NCBI GenBank assembly: GCA_003508835.1
Contig: PUFA01000162.1
Span: forward strand, 868,001 to 932,000
Length of the DNA stretch: 64,000 bases
Source: Eonycteris spelaea
Lineage: Eukaryota; Chordata; Mammalia; Chiroptera; Pteropodidae
Direction of reading: 5' to 3'
The position numbers and the translations under genes were made by a program. Below the pieces are notes generated by a model that was not told where the DNA came from, did no database searches, and worked only from the letters and a program-made list of their open reading frames with translations. This document shows, in pieces, positions 13,260 to 25,229 of the stretch (position 1 is the first letter of the stretch; each line of letters opens with the position of its first letter).

Positions 13260-16080
13260 GGATGCTTTTCGAGGGAACAAAAATATAGAGCATAACACAA
13301 TGAATTTTCCAGGCCCAAATGCTGGGTATTTGATTTAGGCCCCTCCTGTCAGGTCAAAATCATAAGCAACCTATACTTTCTGACCCAGATGAGAGATAAC
13401 AATTGTCTTAAATCAAAATGAAACAGGATGGGGTGAACCAAGCCACATGAAACAAGCTGAGAAGTCCTCTCAGGCACTCTGGGAACCCAAGAGCCTGCTG
13501 AGCTGACCAGACCAGGGATGTTCCTGTGGTTTACTTGTGAGCTGGCACGGAAGTTTTGCTGTCACTTAGAAGTGAAATCCAAAAGCTAGTTCAGCATAAA
13601 TGGTCCCCTGGCTGCACTGAGGTCAGTTACAGGTGAGTCATAAACAGTGTAGAAAAATAGCGACGTACTTGAGAGATCTGAGAAATGCTGCTTTTATCTC
13701 ATTCTCGAGACAAGTATCTCATAAGGAACTGAAAATGGAATTACTCAAACTAAAAACTGCTGACTTCACCAGGACAACTCCTTCCCTGACCCAAGTCTGG
13801 GAAGTGCCGCTGGTTAACCCTCAGAAATGAATTTGCTCATCAGAAAAAAACAGAATTAGATACTCTCAGATGCGCTCAGTGACATTTTCACAGCATTAGA
13901 AGCCACCCTGTCTCGACCTCAAACCAAAGCACTGAAATGCTTGATTCTGTGCAGTTGTGGTAGAAATGCCCTCTCTCAAAGGCAGGCTCCTGTACCGCAA
14001 GCCAAAGACAAATAACAGAGGAAATTAATGAGACCATGACCTCTTGGTGACCCTTGGAGCTAAATCTTTGCTAGACCTCAGAATATCAGACAGGCTGCCA
14101 ACCCACCAAGAGTGCCGTATGCATGGAAGCCGCCTCGGCCTAGGCCTAGCTCTTTAGAAGCTTGAGAAGAGAAATCCCAAAGGAATTCATCTGTTACATC
14201 TCCCCCGCCCCCCTCCCCACAAAGGCATGGCTTGATGTTTAGGTGAAGAAACCCCTTCTGAGAAATGAGTTCGTTCCTGGGAGTCCACCAGGGTCACCTG
14301 GAGAAGGTATTTGCTTGAGAGTTAGGATCATACCTCTCTCCTGTCCAGTGGTGCAATATCAGTACTTTAAAAATGTGGTCTTCCACAAACTAGCAAAAGA
14401 ATGAACTGGCAGGATTTCACAGGGTCTCCCGTAGATTTCAGTTATGGATTCATATCAACAAATAGTATAGAGTGTTTGCCATGTGACCAGTCATTGTGCT
14501 AAGCAGAACCAGAACTCGAGCTACTCATGGAGAGCAGCACTGAACAGGTCAAAACACCAGTTTCCCTCCCGAGACAGTGCCATAGCACACAGGAGACCCC
14601 TGGCCACCACTTTCAGTTTAGGAAACCTTGAGGCACAGGACAGCAATGGAAGCTGAAGGGCACTAGTATCTAACAAGCAAGGCTTGGCCCATAAACTGCC
14701 ATTGGAGTGTCCAGCCTAAAGACTGAGACAAAGTCAGTTAAATCCTCAGAATAAAAGACGTGACGGGAAGGCAGAAGACAAACCCTGACTCTCGGCAGGG
14801 TGGGAAGGAGATCTTGACCACAGAAGTTCAAAGAGATCTAATTTGCATCTCTTGACTGTAAGATCCACCACGGAGTAGAAAACTCGATTGATAGAGATTA
14901 TACATGTAGAAATAGATACCATTGTTTCTTTTACTCTTCCCCCTTCTTGTCAAAGAGGTCATCTTCCCCAGTTTCATCTCAAAGTTTAGAAGGCTTATGT
15001 CCCAGATGGTTAATGGGTCCTCTTCTCAGGCCTTCCATGGAACTATGGAGAATTTGGATGAGCTAAGTGGATTTCAAAGTTTGTTTTATTCATGGAAGTT
15101 TATTATTCAAACAAAATCTTTTATCATTCTGTAAACAAATCAATCACATGCAGAAACAACACCTCGTCAGATTGAAGCAGGACTCCCCTGGGTGCCTCTG
15201 AAGGGCCCTCTGAGTACAGTTTAAGCCATGAATAAGGGGAACTTCTCAGGTCCTTGCTGCCTGATGCAGTAACCCCATGACCCTGTTGCAGAGGCTCCCC
15301 AGACATTCATGACCCCTGTCCTTGACCCAATGTGGAATGGTCATCCAAACAGAGTATCTAAACCTTGTAAACCCCAAGTCCCCCATTCCAGTGTGTACAC
15401 TCTCTAGGAGTGAGGTGAACTAGGCCCTGGTTTGATGATGGGTGAGAATGGCAACCCAGACTTGGCTAATACCACTGTCATTTTGGTTTTCTGACACATT
15501 CTCAAACAAGCAGTGAAAAAACATGAACTTAAAGGAGGAAAAAACTAATAAAATGCTTTTATGCACAGAACCTTAGTTTACTATACTAATCCTATCTACA
15601 TACAGAAAACCTGTTCTCAGGAATTCCATTGTAAATACGTCTTTATTCAGAGAACTGTCAATTTATAGCCATCTTGTGAATTTTTGTGCATGTTAAACTA
15701 GGGTCTTGTGCATGAAAACATTGTATTCAATTTCATGGTTATCAAATATTTTTTGAAGTGGCCAAAGAAGTCTGATAGGTTTGATCCACTTGGATTTTGC
15801 AAAGCTTTTCTCCAAAGAGGATATGCCTCCCTAAGTTTCACTGGTCCTTTGTCATAGACTCCAACAATTCACTGACTCCAGTGAACATTTGTCAATTGTC
15901 TTCTTAAAATCTACTGCCTTTCCTTTCAAAGACTTCACTTGGTTTCCCCTCCCTTTTTCTACTCACAGTTCATGTGGTCCGGGGTGAGGCATGCCCTATG
16001 CCCTGGTGGGTATAACCCCTGGGCCTAAGTTAATCAGTACTTCATATTTTGTTGGTCATAGCGACTTGTTCAGAGGTAAA
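13260..16080. other. Intergenic, mainly unique DNA
   Basis: No exon, RNA gene or clear repeat was recognised. A few short open frames occur by chance. Confidence 0.5.
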
Positions 16081-16084
16081 ATAA

Positions 16085-16480
16085 ACATGAAATAAATTTA
16101 TTCTATCAGATTGAGATTCAAAAGTCTATGAAAAGCACATAATAAAACAAGGGTCATCCCTAATTCACCTTTCAACCACTGCCAAGGATTCATAGAACAT
16201 TTTCTCCTTATTAGCAAATTTTACACCAAAGTTTCTCCATATGATTATAAGCGCATAGAATTCCATCTCCTTCCCAAGATACTTAAGATCACGTTTCTCT
16301 GTGAACAGCCCAGCTAGAGTGGACTCATCTTTTTCAAGTGCAGCCTTGAGCCTCTCATGAAGACACGGGATCATGTAGCTCTTCTCAGTCTCCAAATTCA
16401 GATTCTCCATTCCCCTCTTCCTCCTCCCTTCTTCTCATGCTTTCCTTGCTCCATTGGTCAGCTTAAAAAAAAAAAAAAGT
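16085..16480 (-). pseudogene. Possible retrocopy with an 81-codon open frame, parent not recognised
   Basis: On the minus strand an ATG at 16410 opens 81 codons to a stop at 16165. The peptide is rich in charged residues (Glu, Lys, Arg) and has an amphipathic, helical look, with segments such as ERLKAALEKDESTLAGLF and KYLGKEMEFYAL. First codon positions are G/A-rich, as in real coding DNA. An AATAAA lies downstream in sense at about 16095-16090. The DNA upstream in sense ends near an oligo(dT) run, which does not fit a simple poly(A) tail. I do not recognise the parent gene. It could be a decayed retrocopy or a chance frame. Confidence 0.3.
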
Positions 16481-17165
16481 ACCCAAACTGAAAACGTGGA
16501 TGTCTGACTGTATTATTCAAATGTCTACAATTTGTAGGCTATATGCTCTTCCTAGTTGGCCTTGAAGTATATATCAGGTGCATTTTCCTCCAGAAATCCA
16601 ACCACTCATCATGTTTTATAGCATTGCTTCGATGCTGCTTCTTGGATTTTCACCAATGTATCTCAAAGATCTTCCACACTGCCAGGGTCTTTACTCTGTG
16701 ACATTTGTAATTCATTAAAAATAAAATGGATGGTGTATCTGGTTGGCAAGCTGGAAAGCAGACACTAAGATCAAATTAGACGTAGAAGGGGAAATGCCTG
16801 TGAAGGACAAGAAGCAGAAACAGGTATAAAGAGCTTTCAGGCAGTGATGCAGGTCCAATATCTGTGAAAGGAGAGAGAGAAGGAGGAGGACTGGGTAAGA
16901 AGATCCATGTAGTGTAACCTAGAGATTATCTCAGGTTGGCCATTCGAGAGCACCAGAGCAACGATGGCCTTTTAGAGGAAGAAATGGCTCAGGCAGAAAT
17001 GGCCCAGCTCCTGTGCCTCCAGTCTGCTCAGTGCAGCAACTGAATGCAAGACAACTCCCTTCTGCACAGCAGGTTCTCTTAAAGGAGGATCTGAGTAGTG
17101 TACCTCCTGGCAGCTAGATATATATGGCATGGTGGGTACTTTTAAAGTGGAAGTTATTGGGCAAA

Positions 17166-17169
<4 letters not shown>

Positions 17170-17211
<42 letters not shown>
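17170..17211. repeat. (TG)n microsatellite
   Basis: About 20 TG units, ending in CGTGCA. Confidence 0.97.
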
Positions 17212-17214
<3 letters not shown>

Positions 17215-18059
17215 CAAAAGAAGATTGCGTTGAAATTAGGCGTCTGAACTGTGACATGATAAGACAATGAAACCAGAATAGAATCTTTCTGTCTGGGAGA
17301 CCAAGCCTCACCCCCAACTTCTAGGCTGTTGGCCTGGCTAAATGAGAATAATTTCACCACTTTAAAAAGGAATGGAATTAGAAATGCCAAAAGTACAAAA
17401 TATTCTGGGACTGCTGGGCATCCAACACACTGTGTTAATCATAAAGAGGGAAAAGCCCTCCGTTTTGGCCAGAAATCAGGGGAGTTATTTTGGGAACAGC
17501 CTCATCAGTGACCCAGACGTTACCGTTTGAATTCCAAAGCTCTGAAGAACATGAGAGCACTTTTCCACTGCTATGTGTTTCTTTCTTCACAGAACTTTGT
17601 GCAAAGATCTGCTACAAACCTGGCATTCACCTTCTCAGGGGAGACTGCAGAGAAGCAGATCACTGTCATCAGAGAATGTGTGCTTTCCTGGGAAGTAACC
17701 TCATGGCTCACAGTCACCAAGGTCTTAACCAGGCATGCCAAAAAGCATTCAGAGTTTACCTTTACACACCAAATTTTACCAGCCCATCTCTGCTAACAAA
17801 ATGCCCCATTTAAGAAAGCCCAAGAAATGACCATCATTTCTAGAATCTTTATGATGTTTTCTCTGTGCGAGCTGCTGGCTGCTGGGAGACAAAGGGAAAG
17901 AGGAAAAGTAAAAGTAATGCATGATGTTAACTCTAAAGGAATGACTGATGAATTCTCTTTTCAGGTCATTGATGAATAAATCCAGATCCTTTTCTTACTC
18001 AAAATGGAAAAAATAAACCAGTTGTAATAATCAATACTAATTGTATATTTTTACATGAT

Positions 18060-18255
18060 CTCATTTTATATTTAGAACAACCTATCATGAAGGTCTTTTC
18101 ACAATTCTCCTTGGACAGATGAATGCACCTAGACTTGAAGTGCTTAAGTAATTTGCCTAAAGTAACCCAGGTAGCAAATGGCTGAGCTGAGACTTGAACT
18201 TGAGCCATTCTGGCTCCAGAGCCTGTACTCACAACTATACTTCCTTGTCTCCCAA
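18060..18255 (-). mobile_element. MIR SINE (antisense)
   Basis: Antisense MIR core: 'gcttaagtaatttgcctaaag', 'taacccaggtagcaaatgg', 'ctgagctgagacttgaac', 'ctccagagcctgtactc'. Confidence 0.88.
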
Positions 18256-18689
18256 ACATTGTGGTCAGGGCAGATCCAGGTTTTGGGGAGCCTGGAGCTT
18301 ATATATTGGGGACCTTCATAAAGAAAAAAATTATATATGAAAAGAAAATTCAAACACGGCTTAAGAAGTTGTTCATGCAAGTGAGGGAGACTGAAGCTTA
18401 AGCGTCATTAGCTTCACAGTAAATACACTTTTAATTATGGTAAAGCTATTATTGCCAATAATGTTAATATGAGAACTAATAATGATTTTTCCAGTGCAAA
18501 TATATGAAAATCTGGTTGGTTTAAGATTTTAAATTTTATTTGGATAACACAGTCATTCGGAGACCCTACATGCCCCTTTCAAACCACCATATAATTTCTC
18601 TGCATCTGAGTCATACCTCACCTGCTCAAATCCTCTTCATGTTATTCTTGCTTCTCTATTGGTGCTAGCTCACTTTCAACTTCTTAATA

Positions 18690-18860
18690 ATAATTGTAAT
18701 TATAGCTAACATTACTATGTATGCCAGGCTTTGCTCTAAGATCTTTTCTCATGGCCTATTAATTAAAATACCTAATATCATTCCCACTTTTCAGTTGAGG
18801 AAACTGAGACCTGAGAGATTAAACAGTTTGCCTCTGAAATCTGCACCATTTCGCCATAGT
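18690..18860 (-). mobile_element. MIR SINE (antisense)
   Basis: Pattern 'gccaggctttgctctaaga', 'cacttttcagttgaggaaac', 'tgagagattaaacagtttgcc'. Confidence 0.7.
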
Positions 18861-18959
18861 GCTTCCAATAGCCCAGGTAGATCAGACATTAACACAAGCA
18901 GATTCCATAGAGGCTAAAATATAATAATTATAATGTCGACAGAGAAACAAATATAAGGC

Positions 18960-18984
18960 TAAGATATTCTGTAAGAATATCTTA
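18960..18984. repeat. Perfect 10-bp inverted repeat with 5-bp loop
   Basis: TAAGATATTC, loop TGTAA, GAATATCTTA. The arms are exactly complementary. Confidence 0.95.
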
Positions 18985-19720
18985 ATACTTTGGTCAGAAT
19001 CCCCTTATGGTACCTGTGAATAGTGCAAGAACAAAACTCAGCAATTCTGAGACACAGAAGTCCTTGAAACTATGTGATTTAATGATAAAAAAATATACTT
19101 TTTCCTGGGTTGCAAATTATGAAACCCAAAGAATAAGCTTGGCAATGCCTGAATTTACACACTGATAAAGATTATACTTTTTTTGGTAGCCATTGTCAGA
19201 TTGCCTGTACCAGAGAGGTGTGCTATCCCTGAAAACTAGTAGCCAACCAGGAATTGTACTTGAGGATACTAGGAGGGGTTGTATAAAATTAGCTAGTCAA
19301 ATTGGCTTGGCAGTCTTCCTGGGGCCGAAGCACCATGGAATGTATATATCTTGAGCTTCAATGTTTGAAGGAATCTCAAAATTTATCTAGTTCGAATCCT
19401 TCATTTACAGGTAAAGGCAGTGGGCCCCTGAGATGCCAGAAGTCACAGATTTAATGAGCGTTATTCATTCAACAAAACTAATTGAACAGATTATGGAACT
19501 AGGATAGAGGACTTTTCTACTGCCCCATATAGCCTCATGGTTAAGATACACCACGGGGACAGCATCAGTAATCTTGCAATTTTTTTAGAAAATTTCTGTC
19601 TATGACATAAACAGACAAGATTTTCATTAGTCTGGGCTCTGCCTACCTATCTACCGTTTCTCACAGTTGCCCAGTATGAACCGTTGTTCTATTTCCCGGA
19701 AAGTACTCACTACACACTCT

Positions 19721-20078
19721 TGTCTTAGCTCCAGCTGCTACAACAAAATACCATAAACTGGTGGTTTAAAACAAAAGCAAGTGATTTCTCACAGTTCTGG
19801 ACGCTGGAAGTCTGAGTTCAGGGTGCCAACACCGTTGGGTTCTGCCGAGAGCCCTCTTCCAGGTTGCAAACTGTTGACTTCTTGTTGTATCTTTGCATGG
19901 TGAAAGAGGGAGAGCTAGCTCTCGGGCCTCTTCTTGGAAAGGCGCTAATCCCATTCATGAGGGCTCCACCTTCATGACCTAATTACCTCCCAAAGGCCCC
20001 ACCTCCAAACACTGTCCCATTGGGGATGAGATTCTAGCATATGAATTTTGGGAGGACCCGAACCTTCAGTCCATAACA
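19721..20078 (-). mobile_element. MLT1-type MaLR solo LTR
   Basis: A complete solo LTR in antisense: it starts TGTCTTAGC and ends TCCATAACA, so in sense it reads TGTTATGG...TAAGACA. Internal wording includes 'tttctcacagttctggacg' and 'ccaaaggccccacctcc'. Flanking 5-mers are ACTCT (left) and ACTGT (right), a 4/5 target-site duplication. Confidence 0.85.
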
Positions 20079-20109
20079 ACTGTCATGACTCTGAGCCTTT
20101 GTGTAGGCT

Positions 20110-20425
20110 CTTTTCTCCACCTGGGTTGCTTTTCTTCCTATTCTTCACCATATAAACTCCTTCATCTGTCAAAACTCAGAAGTGTCACCTTCACAGTGAA
20201 GCTTCTCATGAATCCTTCATTCTCCACCCATCCATCCAGAAAGGATTAGTTTGATCCCTCTTCTGTTCTCTCAAAGCACAGTTCTGAGAGCTTTTGGCAC
20301 TTAGCACATTGTATTCTTGGTCTTGGTTTCATTTTGTTCCTCAAATTAAACTCTGAATTGTTTAAAGTTAGAGATCCAATGTTAGTCATCTTTTTAGTCA
20401 ACTAATGCTTAGGCTCTGGTGGGTA
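20110..20425 (+). mobile_element. L2 LINE 3' end
   Basis: Typical L2 3' text: 'ctccttcatctgtcaaaac', 'agaagtgtcaccttcacag', 'ttggcacttagcacattgt', then a decayed end. Confidence 0.6.
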
Positions 20426-20429
20426 CTTA

Positions 20430-20509
20430 AAAAAATATATAATAATAATTAACATTTAATCCTACAATAATCCTGAAGGGTAGGTGTGGTAAGGATAGAC
20501 ATTACCAAC
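20430..20509 (-). mobile_element. MIR SINE, first half (interrupted)
   Basis: Antisense MIR 3' portion ('ttaacatttaatcctacaat', 'aatcctgaagggtaggt'). The element resumes at 20840 after an inserted LTR. Confidence 0.6.
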
Positions 20510-20836
20510 ATTCACCAAGATTTCTGGTTCTCTTCCTGAAGTAAGACGTGGCCACATGATTTGTTTGGCCAATGAAACTTAAACAGAAATTACATACGTC
20601 ATCTCCATGTATAATCAACCAAGAACAGGTGCTCTTTCCCCCCGCATAGTAACCCCCAAAACCTTGTGTTGAGCAGGCAACATCACAATATGTGAACCTC
20701 AGTCACCCTCTTCTGACCCATTTTTGACATATACTATGGGTGAGAAATAAATCTGTTTGTTTGGGTTTTTTTAATCACTGATGTTTTGTGTTTGTTACTA
20801 CAGCAAATCTTAGCCTCTCCTGACTAATACCAACAG
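20510..20836 (+). mobile_element. MaLR-type solo LTR inserted into a MIR
   Basis: It starts near 'cattcaccaagatttctggt', has 'tttggccaatgaaac' and 'gtgagaaataaatctg', and ends 'ctgactaataccaaca'. The start is shared with the LTR at 53990-54380, so the two belong to one family. Confidence 0.65.
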
Positions 20837-20837
20837 T

Positions 20838-20950
20838 GGCTGATATGCTTTTCTTATAAACGAATTAAGGTCACTCAGGTGGTAGATGGCAGAATGAGGA
20901 TTCAAGCTCTGCTAGGAATAATGTTAAAGCTTATCTTCTAGTCCATAATG
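20838..20950 (-). mobile_element. MIR SINE, second half
   Basis: Continuation of the antisense MIR: 'aattaaggtcactcaggtgg', 'tagatggcagaatgaggatt', 'caagctctgc'. Confidence 0.6.
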
Positions 20951-21334
20951 GAATAGAGAAAGAAAGAGATCTGCTTCACACTGAGCATTTCAAATCTTGC
21001 TTCTTTTCCAGTTTTTAGGCATTGTCAGAAATTGATAAAGCAGCTATTCTGCTGAGAATTTAAGCAAATTCTCCTTTACTTCCTTCCTGTATCCTCTGAT
21101 ATGTCCTTTCCCTAATTCTAACTCCTGTGTTGGAGTTTTCTCACAGCAACCTTGAAAGGTTTTTACACATAAAGTATTTGTCTTTTACTAAAAACAATAA
21201 AGAATGTGCTATTGGTGTATTCATTTTCCAGACATATTTTTAAAGGTCATTTAAAGAGTTCTTTTACTTTCTACTAAGCAAACCTATTATCTTTCATTAA
21301 ATGCCAAACAATTGTTTTTGTCTGCTATGACTTC

Positions 21335-21840
21335 ATTTTTTGTATTATATTTTATTTTTTTGTCAAATTTTATTTATTTTTATTTGACATAACACCATGT
21401 AAGTTTACAGTGTACAGCATGTTGATTTGCTATATTTATGTATTGCAATATGATTACTATTGTAATATTAGCTAATACCTCTGTCACATCATGTAATTAT
21501 CATTTCTTTTTTTTTCTTTTTTTTGGATGGAACAATTAAGATCTAGTCTCTTAGCAAATTTGATGTTTATAATACAGTATTATTGTCTATAATCACTATA
21601 CTGTGCATTATATCTCCAGAAATTCTTTATCTACTAGTTTCAAAATTGTATTCTTAACATCTCACCTGTTCCTCAAACCCCCAGCCCCTGGAACTACCGT
21701 TCTGCTCTCTGTTTTCACAAGTTCAGCTTTTTAAGATTCCAAGTATAAGTGATATCACACAGTATTTGTCTTTGTCTGACCTATCTCACTTAGTATAATG
21801 TCCTCAAGTTCTGCTACAGTGTCCTTAAAGAAATTTTTAT
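21335..21840 (-). mobile_element. L1 3' UTR fragment (antisense)
   Basis: Read on the minus strand it gives the standard L1 3' UTR: 'tatactaagtgagataggtc', 'gggctgggggtttgaggaac', 'gctaagagactagatctt', and an A-rich tail at the 21335 side. Confidence 0.85.
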
Positions 21841-22680
21841 TTGGAAAAAAAGCCAACTCTCTTTGACAGTGGCTATCAATGAGTTGGTAAAACACTGAAA
21901 TTAGGTTGGATTATGGGTGTTCTCTTGGGAGTCAGATTAGGATTCTGTTAGATATCTAGTGCACATTCTCTAGGCCAAAACCAATTTTGTTTTACTTAAA
22001 ATTCTAGCTTTAATTTCTGCCTCATCCTATATATGTTCTGTGCCTATATTTTTATTACTCCATATACCTGGAAAAAATTAGCATACTCTACACACAGTTA
22101 TGTACCTGGCTTTTCACTTCAGAATGCGCTCAATTGGGAACTACAGATTGAGGCAGAGAGATCATCCTACCTCATTTTACAGGTGTAGAAAATATTGTGC
22201 ATATGGGCCATAATTTATTCACCTGGTTCCTATAGATAGGCATTAAACTGCTTCCAAGTAAAATTTTCATGAGTAGCCTTTACACCCATAAGCACACATC
22301 CCCAAGTCCCCATTTAAATTGAGAAACTATGTGTTAGGTTTAGCCCTGGAAGTTACCGGGTATGATGATGGTAATATATTTCTTTTTGTTTGTTGAATGA
22401 TCTATTCCTCTAGTTCCAATTAAAATCAAAATCTATGTCCTACAGATATTAATGTGATGGCTTCTGCCATGTTGGAAGTGGGAATTACCTCCTTCACTCA
22501 GAAAAGAGTGAGAATCTCTGGAAATCCCTCATTCCTTTGACTTTATAACTCCATTTTACTAACTGGACACAAGGTGAAACTCAAAGATGTTATTCTCAAC
22601 CACTTTTTCTCAGCAAAGTCTTTGATACTTTTCTAAATCAAGCTTTTCGTAGATAATGATTTAAATGATTTGGTATGTTA

Positions 22681-22902
22681 CAGCATGCTACCCTAAAAAA
22701 AAGCCTGATCCCGTCCAATCTCAGAAACTAAGCAGGTTGGGCTTGGTTAGTACTTGGATGGGAGACCACCTAGGAAGATGAGGTGCTGTAGGTGTGAAAA
22801 ATAAAAAAATAAGGGATTGTAAACTGACAAGGTCCTGGTAATCTGTGAGGTCAACCAAGGGTTGCCTCACCTTAAAAATAAACAAATAAATAAATGAAAA
22901 TA
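22681..22902 (+). mobile_element. 5S rRNA-derived composite retroposon (SINE-like)
   Basis: Bases 22681-22796 are a diverged 5S rRNA: CCTGATCCCGTCCAATCTCA, ACTAAGCAGG and TTGGATGGGAGACCACCTAG align with the box A, intermediate and box C parts of the internal Pol III promoter. A second body without 5S similarity follows (22797-22872), then an A-rich AAATAAATAAATG tail. Flanks are near-identical 17-mers at 22664-22680 and 22903-22919 (14 of 17 bases agree), showing L1-type target-primed insertion of the whole unit. The structure is that of a 5S-derived SINE, as described from fruit bats (MEG-R families); a one-off chimaera is the alternative. Confidence 0.8.
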
Positions 22903-23424
22903 AATAATTTGGTATATTCTGGACCATACTTTACTAAGTAGGAAGGAACCATTACATGGTAACATTTTCTACTGTTACCATAGTATTTAGAAACATATTA
23001 AAGTCCACACAATATATGTGCAGTGAAACCAGGGGCATCTGGAATACTCTAGTTGTAGGATTTGACTTATAGTAACAGAGCATGAGAGAGTGCACTTCCT
23101 TTTCCCATTTCCTCATGATCCCTGTACCAAGGATCCTAGGTCTCTGGCAAGGGATGAGCCTGTCTTTTCCAATATTCAGACATCACAAACTCCTAACACT
23201 CCCAAGGTTAGAGTACCTTTTTGGAATTTGACCAAGTAGTTTCTGTTATAACCTAACGGTCAAATCTTAGGACTGAGGTTTATTCCTAATCATCACCTTA
23301 ACTCACCTATTATCTCAGTTTGTTCATTGGCAAAAGAATGAATTTTGCAATCATCAAATAAATATTACACTTTGCATGGAGAACTCCCAGTGAAATGAGC
23401 GGTCATTATTAGCATGCATACCAG

Positions 23425-23615
23425 GGCTATTACAGTTAATATTAATTATCTCATGTATTTCTCACTACAGCCTTAAGAGCAAGGCTTTATTATATCCTCT
23501 TTTTACAACCATGGAAGCTGAGGCTCAGAGAAATCAACTAATTTGCCCAGAGGTATCAGAACAAGTGAGCCATGGAGTCAGGGTTAAAACCTGACTTTAC
23601 AGACTGTTCTTTCCA
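23425..23615 (-). mobile_element. MIR SINE (antisense)
   Basis: 'tttacaaccatggaagctgagg', 'ctcagagaaatcaactaattt', 'gcccagaggtatcag' and 'gtcagggttaaaacctgac'. Confidence 0.75.
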
Positions 23616-23619
23616 CAAG

Positions 23620-25225
23620 TCAAATTAGATTTTATTTAATAAGATCCAGAATGCACAGTCCTAAACATTTATCTTATGTCCAAAGTCCTCTGAGAATGTA
23701 TGCCTTAAAGACTCTTTCTTACAGAAATTACCATTAATGTCACAGTCAATCAACAATATTTATTAACTACCCTTTATACCTACCAAGAATAATGGCAATA
23801 ACATTTTGCATTCCAGACTCTTTCAACTTCTCAATGCATTATCCACATCTATTGATGCATTTTATTCTTTTAGAAATACTGAGAGTCCTCAGAGATGAGG
23901 TCAAAGAATTTGCCTAGTCAATTATAAAGTTTCCTGACTCTTCATCCAGTGAAATTTCTTTTAGGAAGAAGAGCGTGTGTTTATGCATGTGTGATTCAAT
24001 TACTTTACTGGGTGTTTTTAAGTCAAAGAATTAAATGTTTGTTGTAACAAACCAAACAGTACAGATCTGTTTTGAGCTAAATTACCTTCCCTTTTCTTCT
24101 TTCAACCCCACCCTTCGAAGTTATCCATGGTAATGGAGAGGTGTGTGATTTTCCATTCCAGGCTATGGACATCCATGTTTTCAAATATAATATCATACAT
24201 AGACTGAGTCATGTAGTAAAAGGTACTTTCTCCAGAAAGTCAGAACTATAACTTTACAACTTTAAGTACAGGAATACATCTGAGATTCTCACATCTTGCC
24301 CTAGAGTCTATTTCTGCCTCCCCTATTGATCCTATGCCTGAATTCCCCTTCCTAGTCTAGGCCTCTTAGCCTAACTAGACTCCAGGGATTAATTGGCACT
24401 GGCTGAGTTTGGTATGTTCCCAGTTTGTCACTTACTTGACATAGTAATTGTTCATCCTAGTACATAAAAATTGGGAACCCAACCCACTTTGTCACCTTAG
24501 CCAGCTGCCCATCAATTTCCACAGAGACTATTTTGTGGTCTCTAAGGATGACTTTTTAAGAACTTTAAACTTGGAGCGAAGTCTTGGTACACACAGTGCT
24601 CCCCGATATGAACGCAGCACGTCGTCCCATTAATCCCTTTCTGCCATTCTCACAGTGTAAGAGTGTCTCTTGGGCTCTGTCCTAAAATTGTTTTACAATC
24701 ATTTAACTTACACTCACATCACATCAATTTTGACATCATAATGTGATCTGCATTGATTTCAAGCTGCCATCAGGATGAGCTCATAACTATGTCAAAACCT
24801 CTGTTGAGTAAATAAAGAACTGATTTTGAATGTGGGGAATGATGGAGGATGGAAAAATCACAGAAAGAGACCAGAAACAATACAAGCTCAGTAGGGAAAT
24901 TTTAGACATCAACATTTTTTTTTTTAAAACACCAAATACCAAAGGTCACTAGTCTCCCACATCAAATAGGCAATTTTTAAAAACAAATCCAGTATGAGTC
25001 TTGAAACAAGTCTAAAATATGTGATTTTGATTTTGCAGAGAAGATCCTAGGATAATTAATACATTTTTTTTTAATAGAAGAGGGAATTTGGGGGATGGCA
25101 GATGAGGGAGGGGCTGGCAAGTGGCACCATTTTCTTTTCCGTCCTCATTCAGCACACAGACTTCAACTGAGGTACAGTGGTTGACATCTGATTGACTGAT
25201 CCTGAAGTACAAATGTTTCACAGTA
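23620..25225. other. Intergenic, mainly unique DNA
   Basis: Nothing recognisable beyond a possible decayed MIR/L2 piece near 23780-23930. Confidence 0.45.
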
Positions 25226-25229
25226 ATAC

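Noticed and set aside
22681..22796. Functional 5S rRNA gene
   Set aside because: Too diverged, lacks a T-run terminator at the 5S end, continues into another body and an A tail, and has retroposon flanks.
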